Origin: an uncultured Verrucomicrobiales bacterium
Lineage (GTDB): Bacteria; Verrucomicrobiota; Verrucomicrobiia; Verrucomicrobiales; Akkermansiaceae
NCBI GenBank assembly: GCA_937928735.1
Contig: CALFVF010000013.1
Span: 1 to 64,000, forward strand
Length of the DNA stretch: 64,000 nt
Reading direction: 5' to 3'
The notes beneath the pieces were generated by a model that searched no databases, was not told the DNA's origin, and was given only the letters and a program-made list of their open reading frames with translations. Positions 60,250 through 64,000 of the stretch are shown here, piece after piece. Positions within the stretch are counted from its first letter, which is position 1, and every line of letters starts with the position of its first letter. Made by a program: the position numbers and the translations under genes.

Positions 60250-61866
60250 ATGCTCCAAAAAGTACTGCCCGAAACACTGCGAACACTCTTTGTTATCAGC
60301 TACCGTATAGGATTAGCCGCTCTACTAGTCTTCACAATCATCGCCGCATTCTACTATAATTTGTCCCTTCAGTATGATCTCTCAAAGATCTCTGAATCAC
60401 CAAAGAGCACCGTACTGCTGGACTGTCACGGGCTAGAAATCACAACACTCGGAGAAGGAGCCAATAAGCCAGTCCAATCAAAAGACCTCCCCCAGCACCT
60501 CATAAACGCACTACTAGCCCGCGAAGATGCACAATTCTACTCACACCACGGCATCCACTTCAAAGGCCTAGCCAGAGCCACACTCCGAAATCTCAAAGAT
60601 AGATCCTTCACCCAGGGAGCGTCCACTCTGAGCATGCAGCTCACCAGAAATTGTTTCCAACTGCGCGAAAAATCACTCCACAGAAAATGCCTAGAAATCG
60701 CCCTCACCCTACGCCTTGAAACACAATACACAAAAGAGCAAATACTAACAAACTACCTTAATCGGATTTACTTTGGATCTGGCTACTACGGAGTAGAACA
60801 AGCCGCCCAAGGCTACTTCTCTAAAACCACAAAGGAACTTAATCTAGCAGAATCAGCACTACTCGCAGGCATCATTCGAGGCCCACATATCTTTTCCCCA
60901 AAAAACAATAAAGATGCAGCCCTACAACAAAGAGATCAAACCCTAACAAGAATGCTACGCACAGGCCAAATCACAGCCTCACAAAAACAACAAGCCAGCC
61001 AAACCTCCATCCAAATCAACACCGAACAACCTAACAATAATCATTCCTACGCCACCTCAGCTATCCAGCGTCACCTCCAAGTGATCATAGATCAGCAAGA
61101 CATACGCGCAGACGGTCTCAAAGTCCACACCACAATAGACCTCAAAAAAAACACCCAGCTCCAAAACACCCTTCAAAACATATCTAGCAAAAACTCACAC
61201 CCTTCCCAACCTCTCCAAACAGCAGCTCTCACTATAGAGCACCACACAGGGGCTATTCGCAGCCTCATAGGAGGTAGTGACTACACAAAAAGCACCTACA
61301 ACAGAGCCCTAGATTCCAAGCGTGATCTAGGCCCCATACTCTCCCCCCTCATTAATCTAGCAGCACTAGAGAGAAACCGCGCACCCATAGTAAACCAACC
61401 AATACTCACGGGACGGCTCATTGGCCCCACAGAAACCATACGCATTCTTAAGCGAACAGGACTCAAAGGCCCCTTCCAAACCACCGAAGACCTCTTTCGG
61501 GGAGGAGCCGCAGCCACTCCACTAGAACTCGCCACAGCCTACAGCACAATAGCCGCAGAAGGAAAACGCCCACACACCTACCTCATTGAGAAAGTAACAC
61601 TCGAAGACGGAACCGTCCTCTTCGAGAACTCCCCCAGCCCAAGCACTGCGGTAGAAGTAGCCAATGCCAAACAAGCACTCAGCTCCCTCAAATACCACGC
61701 CACCACAAAGAGCCACCACCACGCCGCACCAACACACTCGAAACGAGACTACTGGGACATTAAACTCACCTCAGACACCACCACAGTACTCTGGTTCGGC
61801 TATGACAAACCAAAAGCAATTAATCACCGAGAGATTCAACTTTCTATTGATACAACTGTGTATTAG
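60250..61866 (+). CDS. PBP1-like protein with intact-looking GT51 domain and degenerate transpeptidase domain
   Basis: GT51: REDAQFYSHHGIHFKGLARA, GASTLSMQLTRNCF, ESALLAGIIRGP. TP motifs lost: GSIFKPF becomes GPILSPL, the SxN segment is deleted, KTGT is absent (HAAPTHSKRDYWD). Confidence 0.88.
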   Translation: MLQKVLPETLRTLFVISYRIGLAALLVFTIIAAFYYNLSLQYDLSKISESPKSTVLLDCHGLEITTLGEGANKPVQSKDLPQHLINALLAREDAQFYSHHGIHFKGLARATLRNLKDRSFTQGASTLSMQLTRNCFQLREKSLHRKCLEIALTLRLETQYTKEQILTNYLNRIYFGSGYYGVEQAAQGYFSKTTKELNLAESALLAGIIRGPHIFSPKNNKDAALQQRDQTLTRMLRTGQITASQKQQASQTSIQINTEQPNNNHSYATSAIQRHLQVIIDQQDIRADGLKVHTTIDLKKNTQLQNTLQNISSKNSHPSQPLQTAALTIEHHTGAIRSLIGGSDYTKSTYNRALDSKRDLGPILSPLINLAALERNRAPIVNQPILTGRLIGPTETIRILKRTGLKGPFQTTEDLFRGGAAATPLELATAYSTIAAEGKRPHTYLIEKVTLEDGTVLFENSPSPSTAVEVANAKQALSSLKYHATTKSHHHAAPTHSKRDYWDIKLTSDTTTVLWFGYDKPKAINHREIQLSIDTTVY

Positions 61867-62019
61867 AGAGCTACTACATGATTAAAAATAATCCCAACTA
61901 AGCTAAATTTATTGACTTTGTTTACTCCTATTAAGGATGACTATTTGCAATTTGACTGATTCACCAAACTAAAATTCAGCCAAGATTATACAGAAACTAT
62001 TAACTTTAAGTTCCTGTAT

Positions 62020-62931
62020 TTAAGTTCCTGATATTGCTGCCTCTTCTTCTACCTCTTTCGGTTTAGGAATAGTTGGATGATTGATAACAAACCTTGTTAA
62101 TCTGTAAGGAGGTCCCTTCTTTATTTCTTTATGCTGTGGCATCATCATCTGAATTAACAGTCGTTCTTCATATAAAATGACACGCGTAAAATTAATCACT
62201 GACTTACCATTATTAGTGCTTACTCTATACAGTACCCTTTTTCCTGTTGGCAAACCTTCAAATGTGTGTGTTTTGCCTGCATCAATAGTTACTTTTTGAT
62301 CGTGTAGTTCGACCGTAGCTTTGGTACGCGTCAAGTTTTTAAACACAAAGTTCTTACCAACATACTTCTCAGTGGAAAAGTTATAATGAATAACACGCGG
62401 TTTCTCAGACCAGTACGTAGGTGCCTCCCCTCGAGGTATCAGTAATAACAAATTATCCGTATCTGGCTCTAACGATGGTATTTGTACATAGGTATCTTCC
62501 TCCCCATTTTTTTTCAAAGGTATAGATCTATTGGCTAATATATCCTGTCCACCTCCGACCCCGTTAAAACCAATAGGTATAGAATCTGGAGACAAGCCTT
62601 TCTCTTGCTGCTCTTTAGTCAAAGGCATTTGTAAAGATGGAGGAGGCAGCGTATCTTTCTTAGGCGTCTGTATTATCGCGGCACCTCTGTACCTATCAGC
62701 AACACTCTCCCCATTACTATCAAATTCCCCTAGTTTATCAACAAGTGCCTTTACTTGATCCTCAGTCGCCACCTTGAACTCTGTTTGAGGCTTAAAGGCA
62801 TAGGCCATTAAAGAGACCCTTGCCATAGGAGGTTTTTCTTCTTCCTCTGTAGCCTCTTGAGCATAGCACAAAGTTTGCACCAGAACACTCAGCATAATTA
62901 TTGGTTTTTGAAATACTCTTTTTTTCATCAT
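62020..62931 (-). CDS. Secreted hypothetical protein downstream of the Verru_Chthon cassette A-like gene
   Basis: Signal peptide (KPIIMLSVLVQTLCYAQ); 13 nt after the stop of the upstream gene; no recognised domain. Confidence 0.65.
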   Translation of the reverse strand: MMKKRVFQKPIIMLSVLVQTLCYAQEATEEEEKPPMARVSLMAYAFKPQTEFKVATEDQVKALVDKLGEFDSNGESVADRYRGAAIIQTPKKDTLPPPSLQMPLTKEQQEKGLSPDSIPIGFNGVGGGQDILANRSIPLKKNGEEDTYVQIPSLEPDTDNLLLLIPRGEAPTYWSEKPRVIHYNFSTEKYVGKNFVFKNLTRTKATVELHDQKVTIDAGKTHTFEGLPTGKRVLYRVSTNNGKSVINFTRVILYEERLLIQMMMPQHKEIKKGPPYRLTRFVINHPTIPKPKEVEEEAAISGT

Positions 62932-62944
62932 TTATAAAGTTCCT

Positions 62945-64000
62945 TTATGCATCTGGACCAGTAAGCCAACGTGTCGTCTTAACTACAAATTTGCGTCCAA
63001 ACTTGCGATTTATTTCATTTAAATCTCCTGTAATGAGTTCACCATTGGCATAATTTACAAGTAGAGCTGCATCAGCAGGCTGATTCTCATTATCTACATA
63101 CTCTGGCGTTCTAACAATAACAGCTTCCAGATAGGCTCTCGCCCTCACAACACCATTTTCAATAGAATCTCCATACGTACGAATAACAAAACTTTCTCCG
63201 CGCACAGACAAACTAGGTGCAATAGAGCTTAATATATCACTCTGCATAAGAAACCCTGGAAAACCAAATGCTCTTGAACTTGCTAAGCTCGTTTGGTCTA
63301 CATCTCTATTGTTTGTAAAACTATTATTATCTGGGTGGTTCGCATCTGTTGGATCAACCCCAACGACACCCAATTCATTCTCTAAACCGTTATTTAGCTG
63401 AGCTTTCTCAATAGCACTATCGACAGCACCTAGCCTTGAATGAGGGTTAGTTCCATCATCTAGGCGTCTATTTATAAAGTCAGCAAGTGATAGGAAGGGT
63501 CCTCTTTCTTTCACTTCTTCTACAATAAATTGTGCCAAAACATCAATTTCTTGATCAGTAATTAATCGACTTGAGTTCCAACCCGTACCACTTAGTAAAC
63601 TCGCCTCTCCCGCTAAAGTTGTGCGAGGTTTGTAAAATCTTGAGTACTTACCGATACCTTGTCCAACTGAAGTATTGTCTGATAACTCTACAGCAAATTG
63701 TTTATTACTACCTAGGAATGACCTCCATGCATTAACGGAAGTAGAATTCACGTTAAACTGACCTTCTACTTTAATCACTTCTGCAGCGTTCCAAAACGCC
63801 CATTCCAATCCCTGTCTTCCAGCATTCAACTGTCTCTCGACTTCTTCAGCTTTAGTTTCGGAGTCAGTATTAAAAACATGACGTTGGTTTAGTGAAGGAG
63901 CAGTAGTATTCCATACAAAGCTAGAGGAACCCTGTCCGCGAGTAGGGATTCCAGAAACAAAAAACTGATCCCATAAGTTTTGATTCGTTTCATATGCTAT
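62945..64000 (-). CDS. Verru_Chthon cassette protein A-like (C-terminal part; runs off the window)
   Basis: C-terminal GFPGFLMQSDILSSIAPSLSVRGESFVIRTYGDS and upstream LWDQFFVSGIPTRGQ. The frame stays open from 63829 to 64000, so the called start is a TTG artefact and the CDS is partial. Confidence 0.75.
   Translation of the reverse strand: MAYETNQNLWDQFFVSGIPTRGQGSSSFVWNTTAPSLNQRHVFNTDSETKAEEVERQLNAGRQGLEWAFWNAAEVIKVEGQFNVNSTSVNAWRSFLGSNKQFAVELSDNTSVGQGIGKYSRFYKPRTTLAGEASLLSGTGWNSSRLITDQEIDVLAQFIVEEVKERGPFLSLADFINRRLDDGTNPHSRLGAVDSAIEKAQLNNGLENELGVVGVDPTDANHPDNNSFTNNRDVDQTSLASSRAFGFPGFLMQSDILSSIAPSLSVRGESFVIRTYGDSIENGVVRARAYLEAVIVRTPEYVDNENQPADAALLVNYANGELITGDLNEINRKFGRKFVVKTTRWLTGPDA

Noticed and set aside
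63827-63829. Annotated start of the 62945..63829 ORF
   Set aside because: Codon is TTG and the frame remains open upstream to the window edge; treated as an internal codon.

Overview
This 64 kb window looks like an ordinary bacterial chromosome segment. Protein families suggest Verrucomicrobiota: a Verru_Chthon cassette-type protein, a sulfatase next to a DUF5060-type glycan protein, Ni-SOD, and an NfeD/FloA operon. No database search was run, so the taxonomy is inference.

Most of the window is housekeeping or conserved genes: mpl, nfeD/floA, a CpxRA-like two-component system, an HU/IHF-like protein, dtd, trkH, hisB/hisH/hisG, gnd, pgsA, a TetR/OMF/MFP/RND efflux cluster, an NtrBC-like pair, xseB/dxs, phoH, two tRNAs and tandem class A PBPs. 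No CRISPR array, prophage, or obvious defence or BGC locus is visible.

Items most worth a second look:
(1) A tandem PBP1 paralogue whose transglycosylase domain looks intact but whose three transpeptidase motifs are all lost.
(2) A 31-aa mS38/bS22-like (AURKAIP1/COX24 domain) ribosomal protein gene missing from the ORF track.
(3) A Ni-SOD whose Ni-hook is apparently exposed by a Sec signal peptide.
(4) A secreted-protein gene disrupted by a truncated IS4-type element that keeps a perfect hairpin abutting its start codon.
(5) A transposase C-terminal remnant plus paired orphan hairpins (sRNA candidate) next to tRNA-Arg.
(6) An AhbA/B-like (siroheme decarboxylase/AsnC) protein beside hisH.
(7) An uncharacterised third partner in the flotillin operon.
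(8) A Verru_Chthon cassette A-like ORF that runs off the window edge.
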